Shown: piece after piece, positions 53,470 through 63,248 of the stretch | Layout: every line of letters starts with the position of its first letter | How positions within the stretch are numbered: position 1 is the stretch's first letter | DNA from: Anaerolineae bacterium | GTDB lineage: Bacteria; Chloroflexota; Anaerolineae; Aggregatilineales; Phototrophicaceae | Direction: 5' to 3' | Length of the DNA: 64,000 bases | NCBI GenBank assembly: GCA_022841825.1 | Contig: JALHQT010000005.1 | Location: 124,001 to 188,000, forward strand | Program-made: the position numbers and the translations under genes | The notes under the pieces: model-generated | The model's database searches: none | What the model saw: the letters and a program-made list of their open reading frames with translations, nothing else | What the model was told of the DNA's origin: nothing

Positions 53470-56031
53470 ATGATACGCAGCCATGTTCCAGAGCGACGAG
53501 AGCATAAGCCCGGCGCGCTGTACGTTCTACGCCGGGGATTGCTCACAGGAGCTATCCTTTGGCTGCTCGCTATCAGCGGCATCACCCAGGCACAGGCGGC
53601 ACTGAACGTCTACGACGACGCGCTGGCAAGCGGCTGGCAGAACTGGTCATGGAACACGACCGTGAACTTCGCCTCCACCACCCAGGCACAGAGAGGCACT
53701 CAGTCGATAGCCGCCACCTATACCCAGGGATGGGCGGGCGTCTACCTGCGTTCGGGCGCGGCGCTGCCGGATGGCTACACGACGCTGCGCTTCTGGGTGC
53801 ATGGCGGTACAGGTGGCGGGGGGCAAATCCGCGTCGATCTGTACGACCAGGCGGGCAGCGGTACGACTCTTGGCGAGATCACCGCGCAGGCGGGGCGCTG
53901 GACACAGCACGATCTCGCGTTGACAAGCTTCGGACCCAGCAGCCGCGTCTGGGGCGTCGTCTGGCAGGAGAACACCGGCAGCGCCAGACCCGCCTTCTAT
54001 CTCGACTCCACTCAATTCATCGGCGGCACATCCGTCACCCCTGTCCCACCGGGTCAGGGTCCGGCGCTGCGCATTGACGCCGCCGCCGACCGTCGTGCCA
54101 TCCATCCGCACATTTACGGCATGGCGTTCGCCAGCAATCAGCTCGCCCGCGATCTGCGCCTGCCCATAAACCGCTGGGGCGGCAACGCGACCACGCGCTA
54201 TAACTACCGCCTTGATGTCTCCAACCGCGCCGCAGACTGGTTCTTCCAGAACATCCCCAATGATGTCGCGGATGTCTCGGCGCTGCCGCGCGGGTCGGCG
54301 GCGGATAGCTTCGTGCGCGACAACCGCGCGAATAGTGCCGACTCGCTGATGGTCATGCCGATGATCGGCTGGACACCGCGCAGCCGCACGTATGCGGAGT
54401 GTGGCTTCCGCGTCAGCGTCTACGGCGCGCAGCAGACGGTCGATCAATGGCACCCGGATTGTGGCAATGGTGTGCGCCCAAACGGCACGTTCGTCACTGG
54501 CAATAACCCGCTCGACACATCACTCGCCATCGACGAGACGTGGGTGCAGGACTGGATTCGCCACCTGCATAGTGAATTCGGCACAGCCGCGAACGGCGGC
54601 GTGCGCTACTACTCCCTCGACAACGAGCCGTCGCTGTGGAACAGCACGCACCGCGATGTGCGCCCGCTGCCGCTCGGTTCTATCGAGCTGCGCGACCTGA
54701 CCTATCGCTACGGCGCGGCGATCAAAGCCGTCGATCCGGCGGCGCTGCTGTTTGGTCCGGTCGAATGGGGCTGGACGGCGTACTTCTACAGTGCGGTCGA
54801 TGTCGCGTCCGGGCAGTGGAGCAACCCGCCGGAAGCGGGTATTCGCGGCGGGCTGCCGCTCGCGCCCTGGTATCTCGATCAGATGCGGCGCTACGAGCAG
54901 CAGAACGGGCGGCGCCTGCTCGATTACTTCACGCTCCATTACTACCCACAGGGGCAGGGCGTCGCGCTCGGCGGCGCGGGCAGCAGTGCTACCCAGGCGC
55001 TGCGCCTGCGCTCGACGCGCTCGCTCTGGGACCCGACCTATGTGGACGAAAGCTGGATCGGCGAAGCGGTGCGCCTGCTGCCGCGTATGCGTGAATGGGT
55101 CGATCAGTACTATCCAGGGACGCGGCTCGCCATCACCGAGTACAACTTTGGCGGCTTCGAGCATATCAACGGGGCACTGACCCAGGCGGATGTGCTCGGC
55201 ATCTTCGGGCGCGAAGGGCTGGACTTTGCCACGCTCTGGACATCGCCCGATTTCAATCAGCCCGTCGCCTTCGCCTACCGCATGTATCGCAACTACGACG
55301 GCGCAGGCGGCGCGTTTGGCGAGACCCGCGTGCGCGCGCAGAGCGACGACCAGGCGCGCCTTTCGACTTATGCCGCGCTGCGTGCGGATGGCGCGCTGAC
55401 GATCATGATCATCAACAAGACGGATGCGGCGTTGACCGCCCCCGTGCAGGTCGCCAACTTCGGCGGCACGACGGCGCAGGTCTACCGCTACGCCAATGCC
55501 GATTGGACGCGCATCGTCCGCGATACGGACATCACGCTCTCCGCCACAACGACCATCAGCTTCCCCGCGTCTTCGATCACACTCCTGGTTATCACCCCTG
55601 GGAGTACGAATGCGTCGCTCGCTGGCACGGTGACTCTGCAAGGGCGCGGCGCGGCGAATGTCCCGCTGCGCGTCTCACTCAACAACACGCAGCACACGCC
55701 GACAACCGATGCCAGCGGCGTCTTCCGGCTGACGAATCTATCCCCTGCAACCTACACCATCCGCGTCAAACACGCCCAGTCGTTGGCGGTGACGCAAAGC
55801 GCGACGCTGGCGAGCGGGGCGAATACCGCCACCTTTCCACTGCTGCGCATGGGCGACGTCAATGACGACAACGCCGTCACACTGGCGGATTTTTCGCTGT
55901 TGGCAGCGAGCTTCAATCGTGCGCCGGGGCAAGCGGGTTACGATGCACGCGCCGACCTGAACGGCGACGGCGGCGTGACGCTGCAGGACTTCTCGCTGCT
56001 GGCGGGTAACTTCAATCAGGTTGGACAATGA
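53470..56031 (+). CDS. Secreted GH44 glycoside hydrolase with dockerin
   Basis: 853 residues; TAGGAG upstream. Signal peptide (about 1-43), a beta-sandwich carbohydrate-binding-like module (44-190), a P-rich linker, and a glycoside hydrolase 44 domain (about 200-715) with general acid in YSLDNEPSLW (E386) and nucleophile in ITEYNFGGF (E557). Typical GH44 activity is on beta-1,4-glucans or xyloglucan. Then a carboxypeptidase-regulatory-like domain (about 718-790) and a dockerin with two Ca-binding repeats (GDVNDDNAVTLADF, ADLNGDGGVTLQDF). The TGA overlaps the next ATG (ATGA). Confidence 0.9.
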   Translation: MIRSHVPERREHKPGALYVLRRGLLTGAILWLLAISGITQAQAALNVYDDALASGWQNWSWNTTVNFASTTQAQRGTQSIAATYTQGWAGVYLRSGAALPDGYTTLRFWVHGGTGGGGQIRVDLYDQAGSGTTLGEITAQAGRWTQHDLALTSFGPSSRVWGVVWQENTGSARPAFYLDSTQFIGGTSVTPVPPGQGPALRIDAAADRRAIHPHIYGMAFASNQLARDLRLPINRWGGNATTRYNYRLDVSNRAADWFFQNIPNDVADVSALPRGSAADSFVRDNRANSADSLMVMPMIGWTPRSRTYAECGFRVSVYGAQQTVDQWHPDCGNGVRPNGTFVTGNNPLDTSLAIDETWVQDWIRHLHSEFGTAANGGVRYYSLDNEPSLWNSTHRDVRPLPLGSIELRDLTYRYGAAIKAVDPAALLFGPVEWGWTAYFYSAVDVASGQWSNPPEAGIRGGLPLAPWYLDQMRRYEQQNGRRLLDYFTLHYYPQGQGVALGGAGSSATQALRLRSTRSLWDPTYVDESWIGEAVRLLPRMREWVDQYYPGTRLAITEYNFGGFEHINGALTQADVLGIFGREGLDFATLWTSPDFNQPVAFAYRMYRNYDGAGGAFGETRVRAQSDDQARLSTYAALRADGALTIMIINKTDAALTAPVQVANFGGTTAQVYRYANADWTRIVRDTDITLSATTTISFPASSITLLVITPGSTNASLAGTVTLQGRGAANVPLRVSLNNTQHTPTTDASGVFRLTNLSPATYTIRVKHAQSLAVTQSATLASGANTATFPLLRMGDVNDDNAVTLADFSLLAASFNRAPGQAGYDARADLNGDGGVTLQDFSLLAGNFNQVGQ

Positions 56032-59000
56032 AAAGACTCTCAACACGAAGGCGCGAAGTGGACGGAAGTAAACCGAGGACATTTGGCAATTTCTCCTGGC
56101 GTCCTGGCGGTGTAATCAACATCAACCGCCAGGACGCCAGGCATTCCTCGCCTGTGAAACCCGTCGCGTCCTTCGCGTCTTCGCGGTTGCATCGCTCCGT
56201 GTTCCTCCGTCTCTTCGTCCCTTCGTGTTTCATGTTCTTCTTGCTCGTCGCACTCGGCATCGCACCGACCGCCGCGCAGGGGGCGGCGACCTACTACGTG
56301 AGCAGCGTCAACCCGGCGGCGAACGATAGCAACCCCGGCACACAGGCGCTGCCCTGGCGCACGCTGGCGCGCTTACAGACTTCAATCGCCAGCCTGCGCC
56401 CCGGCGACCAGGTGTTGTTCGAGCGCGGCGGGACATACCCGGGCAGCCTGAACACCGGCGGGCTGATCGGAAGTTCGACAGCGCCGATTGTCTTCGCCGC
56501 TTATGGCAGCGGCGCGGTGCCGATCATCAGCGGTCTGGAAACGCTCACCGGTTGGGTCTCGCTCGGCGGCAACCGCTGGGAGGCGACCTGTGCGGGCTGC
56601 GGCGCGGCGATCAACCACCTGCTCATCAATGGTGAGACGCAGCGCATCGCTCGTTACCCCAATATCGACGAGGGCGACGAAGGCTATCTCTATTTCGACG
56701 GCGCGTTAGGGCGCACGTCGATTACCGACGCTGCGCTCGCCGGGCAGAACTGGGTCGGCGGCGAACTCGTCGTGCGCAGCATCGCCTGGGTGCTGGATCG
56801 AATGCGCATCCAATCACACAGCGGCAGCACGCTGACGACCAGCACACCCGCCAACTACAATCTTGAGGTCGGCTATGGGTACTTCATCCAGAATCACCCT
56901 TCCGCGCTCGACCGCCAGGGCGAATGGGTTTACAACCCGACGACGCGAAAGATCACACTGCACAGCACGACCAACCCTGCGAGCGCCCGCGTCCAGGTGA
57001 CAACGACCGACACGCTGTGGCTGCTGGAGAACAGCAGCGATGTGCAGCTGCGCGACCTGGCGCTGCACGGCGGCGATGAGTACACGCTGGATGTCACCAA
57101 CTGCACGCGGCTGAAGATCGAGCGCGTGGAGTTTTTGTACGGCGGCGGGGAAGCCCTGCGCGCCACCAGCTGCGCGGCGCTGGACATCAGCGAAAGCCGC
57201 CTTGCAAACGCGCTCAACTTCGGGCTGCGCCTGTGGCAGTGCCGCAACTGCCTGATACGCCGCAGCACCTTCGAGAATATTGCCACCTTCGCGGGCATGG
57301 GCAAAGGCAGCGACGGGCAATACAGCGGCGTCCAGTTTGACGGCATCGACTCCGTTTTCGAGAACAACATCGTTCGCTACACGGGCTATATCGGCGTCAA
57401 CTTCGGCGGAACGGTGACGATCCGCAACAACCACGTCAGCTATTTCAACCGGGTCAAAGTCGATGGCGGCGGCATCTACGGCTGGCACGCGGTCGGGGCG
57501 CGCATCCTCGGTAATATCGTCCTCTATGGCGACGGCAGCTCGGCGGGCATTCCCTGGGACAGCACGGCGACCCACGGGATTTACGTCGACGACAATTCCG
57601 AAAACATCGAAGTGCGCGATAACCACATCGGCTACATGAGCGCGTCCGGCATCTACCTGCACAACACGCGCAACGTGCAGGTGGTCAATAACACGATTTT
57701 CGACGTGGGCGAGCAGGGCATCCTGCTGGCGGATGATGACCTCGGCAGCTACAACATTGAAAACAGCCTGATCGAAAACAACCAGATCTTCACCGTCACG
57801 CCAACTGCCTTTGGTATCTCGTTGGCGACGAACAAGACCGAGTCGGCATTCCTCGGCTGGGTGGGGACACTGCGCAACAATACCTACTGCCTGCCGACCG
57901 CTGATGCTGCCGTCCGCATGACTCTAATCAGCAGCGGCTGGCGCTCGCAGGATTACTCGCTCGTTCAGTGGCAGTCGCGCAGCGGAAAAGAGAGCGGCTC
58001 GACGACCTGTGACATCCGCCTGCCCGCCTTCACCGAGACTGGGACGCTGGGCGGCAACCAGATCGCCAACAGTACACTCGACACCAACGTGGATGGCTGG
58101 GTGCGCTGGCCCGAAAACATCAGCAGCCTGGCGTGGGATGCGCGCATGGGGGGCAGCTTCCGTTTCGCCCGCACGGGTGGCACCCAGGAAATCTACGCCC
58201 ACCATGTCATCGGTGCGGTCACCCAGGGCACACTCTATCGAGTCCGGCTGCGCGGCATCAGCGAAGGGGTCGGAACCTCGGTCACGCTCGTCTTGTCGCG
58301 CCAGGGCGACGACTACGCTTGGATCAGCCCAACGACCCAGGCAGTCCTGACGGCGAGCGAACGTGTCATTACGGTCTACCTGAGACCGTCCAGCAGCTAC
58401 GCCAACGCGCGCCTCAATCTGATGCTGACCGGCAGCACACCGATCTGGGTCGATAATGTTGAAGTGGTGCCCGTCAACGCTGCGCCGCTGACGGCGGATG
58501 CTGCTGCGCGTTTCGAATACAACAACACGACCGCGCCGCGCACCTTCACGCTTGATGCAGCCTATACTGACCCGCGCGGCAACAGCTACACGGCAGGCAG
58601 TACGGTGACGGTTCAGCCGTTCACGTCGATCATCCTGATCCGCAGCGCGTCAACGACGAGCGTGACGCTCGACGGTATCGTCACGATGCAGGGGCGGAGC
58701 GCGGCGAATGTGGCGCTGCGCATCTCGCTCAACAGCGTCGCCTACACGCCAACCACGACCGCGAGCGGCGGCTTCTCCATCGCCAGCCTCACAGCGGGCA
58801 GCTACAACGTGCGCGTCAAACACGCGCAGTCGCTCGCGGTCGTCCAGCAGGTAACGCTCGTCGCCGGGACGAACGCAGTCACGTTCGCCCTCCTGCGCAT
58901 GGGCGACGTGAACGACGATAACGCGATTACACTATCAGATTTTTCGCTGCTGGCAGTGAGCTTCAATCGTGCGCCGGGGCAAACGGGTTACGATGCGCGC

Positions 59001-59081
59001 GCCGATCTGAACGGCGATGGCAGCGTGACGCTGCAAGACTTCTCCCTGCTGGCGGGCAACTTCAATCAGGTTGGACAATGA
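56028..59081 (+). CDS. Secreted parallel beta-helix protein with dockerin
   Basis: 1017 residues; ATG 56028 overlaps the GH44 stop. The first 67 codons come largely from an intergenic-type repeat block (heptamers of CTTCGCG/CTCCGTC type), and an alternative GTG at 56199 would give a shorter signal peptide (VFLRLFVPSCFMFFLLVALG). Mature part opens TYYVSSVNPAANDSNPGTQALPWRTLA, a pectate-lyase or PL-like right-handed beta-helix (repeats with N-x-x-V-x-x-N/D patterns to about 620), a beta-sandwich (650-790) and the shared regulatory-like domain plus dockerin. Probable polysaccharide lyase or binding protein. Confidence 0.8.
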   Translation: MKRLSTRRREVDGSKPRTFGNFSWRPGGVININRQDARHSSPVKPVASFASSRLHRSVFLRLFVPSCFMFFLLVALGIAPTAAQGAATYYVSSVNPAANDSNPGTQALPWRTLARLQTSIASLRPGDQVLFERGGTYPGSLNTGGLIGSSTAPIVFAAYGSGAVPIISGLETLTGWVSLGGNRWEATCAGCGAAINHLLINGETQRIARYPNIDEGDEGYLYFDGALGRTSITDAALAGQNWVGGELVVRSIAWVLDRMRIQSHSGSTLTTSTPANYNLEVGYGYFIQNHPSALDRQGEWVYNPTTRKITLHSTTNPASARVQVTTTDTLWLLENSSDVQLRDLALHGGDEYTLDVTNCTRLKIERVEFLYGGGEALRATSCAALDISESRLANALNFGLRLWQCRNCLIRRSTFENIATFAGMGKGSDGQYSGVQFDGIDSVFENNIVRYTGYIGVNFGGTVTIRNNHVSYFNRVKVDGGGIYGWHAVGARILGNIVLYGDGSSAGIPWDSTATHGIYVDDNSENIEVRDNHIGYMSASGIYLHNTRNVQVVNNTIFDVGEQGILLADDDLGSYNIENSLIENNQIFTVTPTAFGISLATNKTESAFLGWVGTLRNNTYCLPTADAAVRMTLISSGWRSQDYSLVQWQSRSGKESGSTTCDIRLPAFTETGTLGGNQIANSTLDTNVDGWVRWPENISSLAWDARMGGSFRFARTGGTQEIYAHHVIGAVTQGTLYRVRLRGISEGVGTSVTLVLSRQGDDYAWISPTTQAVLTASERVITVYLRPSSSYANARLNLMLTGSTPIWVDNVEVVPVNAAPLTADAAARFEYNNTTAPRTFTLDAAYTDPRGNSYTAGSTVTVQPFTSIILIRSASTTSVTLDGIVTMQGRSAANVALRISLNSVAYTPTTTASGGFSIASLTAGSYNVRVKHAQSLAVVQQVTLVAGTNAVTFALLRMGDVNDDNAITLSDFSLLAVSFNRAPGQTGYDARADLNGDGSVTLQDFSLLAGNFNQVGQ

Positions 59082-61324
59082 AAAGATTCTTAACACGAAG
59101 GCACGGAGAGGGCGGCGGTAAACGGCGGACATTTGGCAATATCTCCTGGCGTGCCTGGCGTCCTGGCGGTGTAATCACCATCAACCGCCAGGGCGCCAAA
59201 GACGCCAGGCATTGCTCGCCTGTGAAACCCTTCGCGCCCTTCGCGTCTTCGCGGTTCAATCTCTTCGCGCCTTCGTGCTTCATCTTGTTCTTCCTGCTGA
59301 CACTCTCTATCACCCCCGCCCACGCAGCCGGCGTCGTCGGCGATGGCACGCCCGCGAGCTGCACGCGCGCGGCACTGGCAGCGGCGCTGACGGGCGGCGG
59401 CAGCGTCACCTTCAACTGTGGAGCAAATCCGGTCAGCATCAGCATCACGCAGACGCTGGAGATCAGCGCCGCCAGCACGACCCTCGACGGCGGCGGGCGC
59501 GTCACGCTGCAAGGTGTGGCGGGCGTGCGCATCCTGCGGCATTTCACCTGGGGCTTTAACGCGCCGAGCACACTCACCCTGCGCAATCTGACGATCAACG
59601 GCGCATCGATCAGCGGCGTGGGCGATGCCGCGAACGGCGCGGCGATCCTCAGCCAAAACCAGAGCGCCAACTTCCCGCAGGACTTCCCGACGCTGAATCT
59701 TGAAAACGTCACCTTCACGAACAACACCAGCACGCTGACCGGGCTGCCCAACCAGTCGAGCATCGTCGGCTACGACTTCGGCGGCGGCGCGATCTTCTCG
59801 ATTGGCGGCGTCGTCAATATCACCAACAGCACCTTCACCAACAATCGCGCCAACGGCGGCGCGGGTGGCGCAGTCCATATCCTGGGCAGCAATCTCACGA
59901 TCAGCGGCAGCACCTTCACGGGCAATATCGCGACCGTGCGCGTGGCGAACGACACGAACAGCGGCTATGGCGGGCATGTCTCTGTCGATGGCGCGTGGTC
60001 TGGCAGGGGCGGCGGAGTCAGCATCATGAACAGCACCTTCACGGGCGGTCGAGCCGCCAACCAGGGCGGCTTCGCCTACATCAACCTCTACTCGTCACGC
60101 GGCGACCGTCTGACCATCGACGGCAGCCGCTTTGTCGATAACGTCGTCTCCGGCGGTGGCATGGGCTTGGGCGGCGCACTCAGCGGCGGAGTCACGCCTG
60201 ATGGCGGCACGAATACCGCGCCCATCACGATCACAAACAGCCTCTTCAGCGCCAACACCGTCTCTGGCGGCACATCCGGCGCATCCGGCGGCGCAATTGC
60301 TTTCGCGCAGCCCGCCACTGTCATCATCGCCAACAGCACCTTCACGGGCAACCGCGCCAACGGCGTCTGTACCAACTGCTGGAATGCCAATGGCGGCGCG
60401 ATCTACATGGTCAATCATCCGGTCGCCGCGCAGTTCACCAATCTCACCATCGCCAATAACTATGCGGGTTGGGTCGGCGGCGGCATCAGCATCGGCGGGC
60501 AGGGCGCGGTGCTGCGCAATACGCTCTTCGCCAACAACACGGCGGATAATGGCGGCAACGGCTGGCAGATTCAGCAGCACTGCTCCGCCAGCTACACCAA
60601 CAGCGGCGGCAACCTGCAATTCCCAAACCGCAACCCCAACCCCAACTTCTGGAACGAAGTCGTCTGCGCCCCTAACATCACAGTCGCCAACCCCCTGATC
60701 GGCACAACCCTGAGCGCGGGCAGCACACTCATCCCTGGCGCAGGCAGCCCCGCCATCGACGCGGGTGACGCAGCAATCTGCGCGGCACCGCCTGTCAGCA
60801 ACCGCGACCAGCGCGGCGCGACGCGCCCACAGGATGGCAACGGCGACGGCACGGCACGCTGCGATATTGGCGCGCATGAGGTCGATGCCGCGCCGACGAC
60901 TGCGACGCTCGACGGGACAGTCACCATGCAGGGGCGAACACCCGCCGCGAACGTTCCGCTGCACGTCACCATCGGCAGCACTGTCTACACACCCACCACC
61001 AATGCCAGCGGCGTCTTTTCCATCCCGAATATCACGCCGGGCACCTATTCGATCCGCGTCAAGCACGCGCAGTCGCTCGCGGTCGTGCAGAACCTGACGC
61101 TGACCGCCGGGGCAAACGCCACGACGTTCGCCATCCTGCGCATGGGCGACGTGAATGACGACAACCGCATCAGCCTGACGGATTTCTCGCTGCTGGCGTC
61201 GAGCTTCAACCGCGCGAATGGGCAGCAGGGCTACGACGCGCGCGCCGATCTGAATGGCGATGGATCGGTCACCTTGCAGGACTTCTCCTTGCTCGCGGGC
61301 AACTTCAACCAGGTGGGATCATGA
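59078..61324 (+). CDS. Secreted beta-helix (choice-of-anchor-like) protein with dockerin
   Basis: 748 residues; the ATG again overlaps the previous TGA, and the N-terminal 70 codons are a second copy of the repeat block (MKRFLTRRHGEGG...RFNLFAPSCFILFFLL). The mature part carries many FTNN/FTGN-type parallel beta-helix repeats (NSTFTNNRANGGAGGAVHI, STFTGNIATV), as in polymorphic outer-membrane and adhesin-like proteins. The C-terminus has the shared regulatory-like domain and dockerin (GDVNDDNRISLTDF...ADLNGDGSVTLQDF). Likely a surface or extracellular binding protein. Confidence 0.8.
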   Translation: MKRFLTRRHGEGGGKRRTFGNISWRAWRPGGVITINRQGAKDARHCSPVKPFAPFASSRFNLFAPSCFILFFLLTLSITPAHAAGVVGDGTPASCTRAALAAALTGGGSVTFNCGANPVSISITQTLEISAASTTLDGGGRVTLQGVAGVRILRHFTWGFNAPSTLTLRNLTINGASISGVGDAANGAAILSQNQSANFPQDFPTLNLENVTFTNNTSTLTGLPNQSSIVGYDFGGGAIFSIGGVVNITNSTFTNNRANGGAGGAVHILGSNLTISGSTFTGNIATVRVANDTNSGYGGHVSVDGAWSGRGGGVSIMNSTFTGGRAANQGGFAYINLYSSRGDRLTIDGSRFVDNVVSGGGMGLGGALSGGVTPDGGTNTAPITITNSLFSANTVSGGTSGASGGAIAFAQPATVIIANSTFTGNRANGVCTNCWNANGGAIYMVNHPVAAQFTNLTIANNYAGWVGGGISIGGQGAVLRNTLFANNTADNGGNGWQIQQHCSASYTNSGGNLQFPNRNPNPNFWNEVVCAPNITVANPLIGTTLSAGSTLIPGAGSPAIDAGDAAICAAPPVSNRDQRGATRPQDGNGDGTARCDIGAHEVDAAPTTATLDGTVTMQGRTPAANVPLHVTIGSTVYTPTTNASGVFSIPNITPGTYSIRVKHAQSLAVVQNLTLTAGANATTFAILRMGDVNDDNRISLTDFSLLASSFNRANGQQGYDARADLNGDGSVTLQDFSLLAGNFNQVGS

Positions 61325-62346
61325 ACAGATTTTCCTCCGTGAACCTCCGTCTCTTCGTACCTTCGTGTTTAATGCTCATCTTCTCCCTGCTTCTCCTCGT
61401 CACCCCTGCCACCGCGCAGGAACCCGACCTGGTGGCGCTGGTCAACCAGGCGCGCGCCAACGCGGGAATTGCCCCGCTGGTCAGCAACACGTTGCTCGTC
61501 AACGCCTCACAGCGCCACAGCAATGACATGGCGGCGCGCGATGTCCTCAGCCACACAGGCGGCGACGGCAGCAGCGTTGGCACGCGAGTCACCCAGGCAG
61601 GTTATAGCTGGAACTTCGTCGGCGAAAACGTGCTCTACCGCTGGGATGTCAGCGCGCAGGGGGCATTCGACCAGTGGTGGAACAGCACCGGGCACCGCAA
61701 CAATATGATGAACGCCAGCTTCTGCGACATCGGCGTAACTCGTGCGCGGGCGGCGAGCGGGCGCATCTATTACACGATGGTGCTGGCGCGGCGCTCCGGC
61801 GTTTCGTCATGCCCCAGCAGCGGGGCGACGGCGACCCCCACCCCAACGCCCACCCGTACCCCCATCCCACCCACAGCGACACCAACGCAGACGCCGACTG
61901 CAACCAGCACCCCACAGACGACCGCCACGCTCAACGGAACCGTCACGATGCAAGGGCGAACACCCGCCGCGAACGTTCCGCTGCGCGTCACTATCGGCAG
62001 CACCACCTACACGCCCACGACCAACGCGAGTGGCGTATTCTCAATCCCGAACGTTGTGCCCGGCACGCACACCATCCGCGTCAAGCACGCGCAGTCGCTC
62101 GCCGTCCTGCAAAGTGTGACGCTGACCGTCGGCGCGAACGCTGCAACCTTCGCCATACTCCGGATGGGCGACGTGAATGACGACAACGCCATCGGACTGA
62201 CGGACTTCTCGCTGCTGGCGACGAGCTTCAATCGCTCGTCTGGGCAGTCGGGCTACGATGCGCGCGCGGACTTCACCGGCGATGGCGCAGTGACATTGCA
62301 GGACTTTTCTCTGCTTGCAGGCAATTTCAACCAGGTCGGGGGGTGA
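61321..62346 (+). CDS. Secreted CAP (SCP/PR-1) domain protein with dockerin
   Basis: 341 residues; ATG overlaps the previous stop. Signal peptide MNRFSSVNLRLFVPSCLMLIFSLLLLV is coded by a short piece of the same repeat. A CAP domain (35-160: LVNQARANAGIAPL, SHTGGDGSSVGTRVTQAGY, GENVLY, WWNSTGHRNNMMN) has the conserved His/Glu pair. A T/P-rich linker leads to the shared regulatory-like domain and dockerin. Ends the coupled four-gene operon. Confidence 0.9.
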   Translation: MNRFSSVNLRLFVPSCLMLIFSLLLLVTPATAQEPDLVALVNQARANAGIAPLVSNTLLVNASQRHSNDMAARDVLSHTGGDGSSVGTRVTQAGYSWNFVGENVLYRWDVSAQGAFDQWWNSTGHRNNMMNASFCDIGVTRARAASGRIYYTMVLARRSGVSSCPSSGATATPTPTPTRTPIPPTATPTQTPTATSTPQTTATLNGTVTMQGRTPAANVPLRVTIGSTTYTPTTNASGVFSIPNVVPGTHTIRVKHAQSLAVLQSVTLTVGANAATFAILRMGDVNDDNAIGLTDFSLLATSFNRSSGQSGYDARADFTGDGAVTLQDFSLLAGNFNQVGG

Positions 62347-62453
62347 AAATCACCCCTGCGGAATTTACGAATTTCAGAATATCCAACGTCTGAGCGAGCG
62401 AAGTTATCCATAAGATTGAATTGTGTTTTATCGCAATCAATCAGGACTCAATT

Positions 62454-63041
62454 ATGCTTCGCAAATTCATCGTGTTGGCAGTTTCGCTCTGCCTTCTCAC
62501 CATCATCGCTGGCATTGCCAGCGCGCAGGACACCCCGCCGCCGCCCGTCGAAAACCTGTGTGACGCAGGGCAGCCATGGGATGACGGGCGCTGCAACATC
62601 CCCGGTCATGAGGGCGCGTCTGCGCTGGCGTGGGAGTGCGGCTACTACATGGCGCGCGTGCTGGATGGTCGAATTGCCGCGTCGGATGTCCCCACGCAGT
62701 GCGAGCATCTCGTCAAGCAGGCGCTCAACGAGCTTTGCCGCGGCACAGACATCATTGAGGAAGGCTTCATTGCCTGTATTCGCAGCGACGGCACGGGCAG
62801 TGTCTATTTTGACATTAACGAGTTCGAAGGTCAGCGGCTCCCGTTCGACATTACGCTGCCAATCTTTGAAATCCGCTTCTTTGATGTGGAAGTGGAACCC
62901 TCCCAATGCCCGGATGTAACAGGCTTCGAGTTGATTTCCGTCTTCGCACCTGGCTACTTTGGCATCTTCTCGGCGGACGAGCGCGCATCGCTGGGTCTTG
63001 GCGGTTGGATGTGCTTCTACGTCAACGAGCTTATGTTCTGA
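62454..63041 (+). CDS. Secreted Cys-containing hypothetical protein
   Basis: 195 residues from ATG 62454. Signal peptide MLRKFIVLAVSLCLLTIIAG (cut near ASAQ). At least eight cysteines occur in the mature protein (CDAGQPWDDGRC, WECGYY, TQCEH, ELCRG, IACIR, SQCPD, WMCFY), which suggests disulphides. No family is recognised. It is not part of the dockerin series, as no dockerin follows. Confidence 0.75.
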   Translation: MLRKFIVLAVSLCLLTIIAGIASAQDTPPPPVENLCDAGQPWDDGRCNIPGHEGASALAWECGYYMARVLDGRIAASDVPTQCEHLVKQALNELCRGTDIIEEGFIACIRSDGTGSVYFDINEFEGQRLPFDITLPIFEIRFFDVEVEPSQCPDVTGFELISVFAPGYFGIFSADERASLGLGGWMCFYVNELMF

Positions 63042-63248
63042 CCTTCGTACGACCAGGGAACACTGAGCCTGCGCAATGCAGGCTCGTGCTCGCCTGCCAG
63101 CTTCCACTTGATCGTCCCCGATGATCCTTTTGTCCCCGTAGCGTTATTCTCGGCTACACTGTAGGATGTTAGAAGCGTAAAGACATTCTGCGCGCGCTGT
63201 CGCCCCAGGCGACGCCCTGTCGTCGCGTTGTTCATCCTGAGGTCGCCT
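63042..63248. other. Intergenic region
   Basis: 207 bp; contains a small GC stem near 63067-63090 (GAGCCTGCGC / GCAGGCTCG). No supported gene. Confidence 0.5.

Noticed and set aside
53470-62346. Cellulosome operon
   Set aside because: Dockerins are present but no cohesin or scaffoldin was seen, so only dockerin-tailed secreted proteins are claimed.
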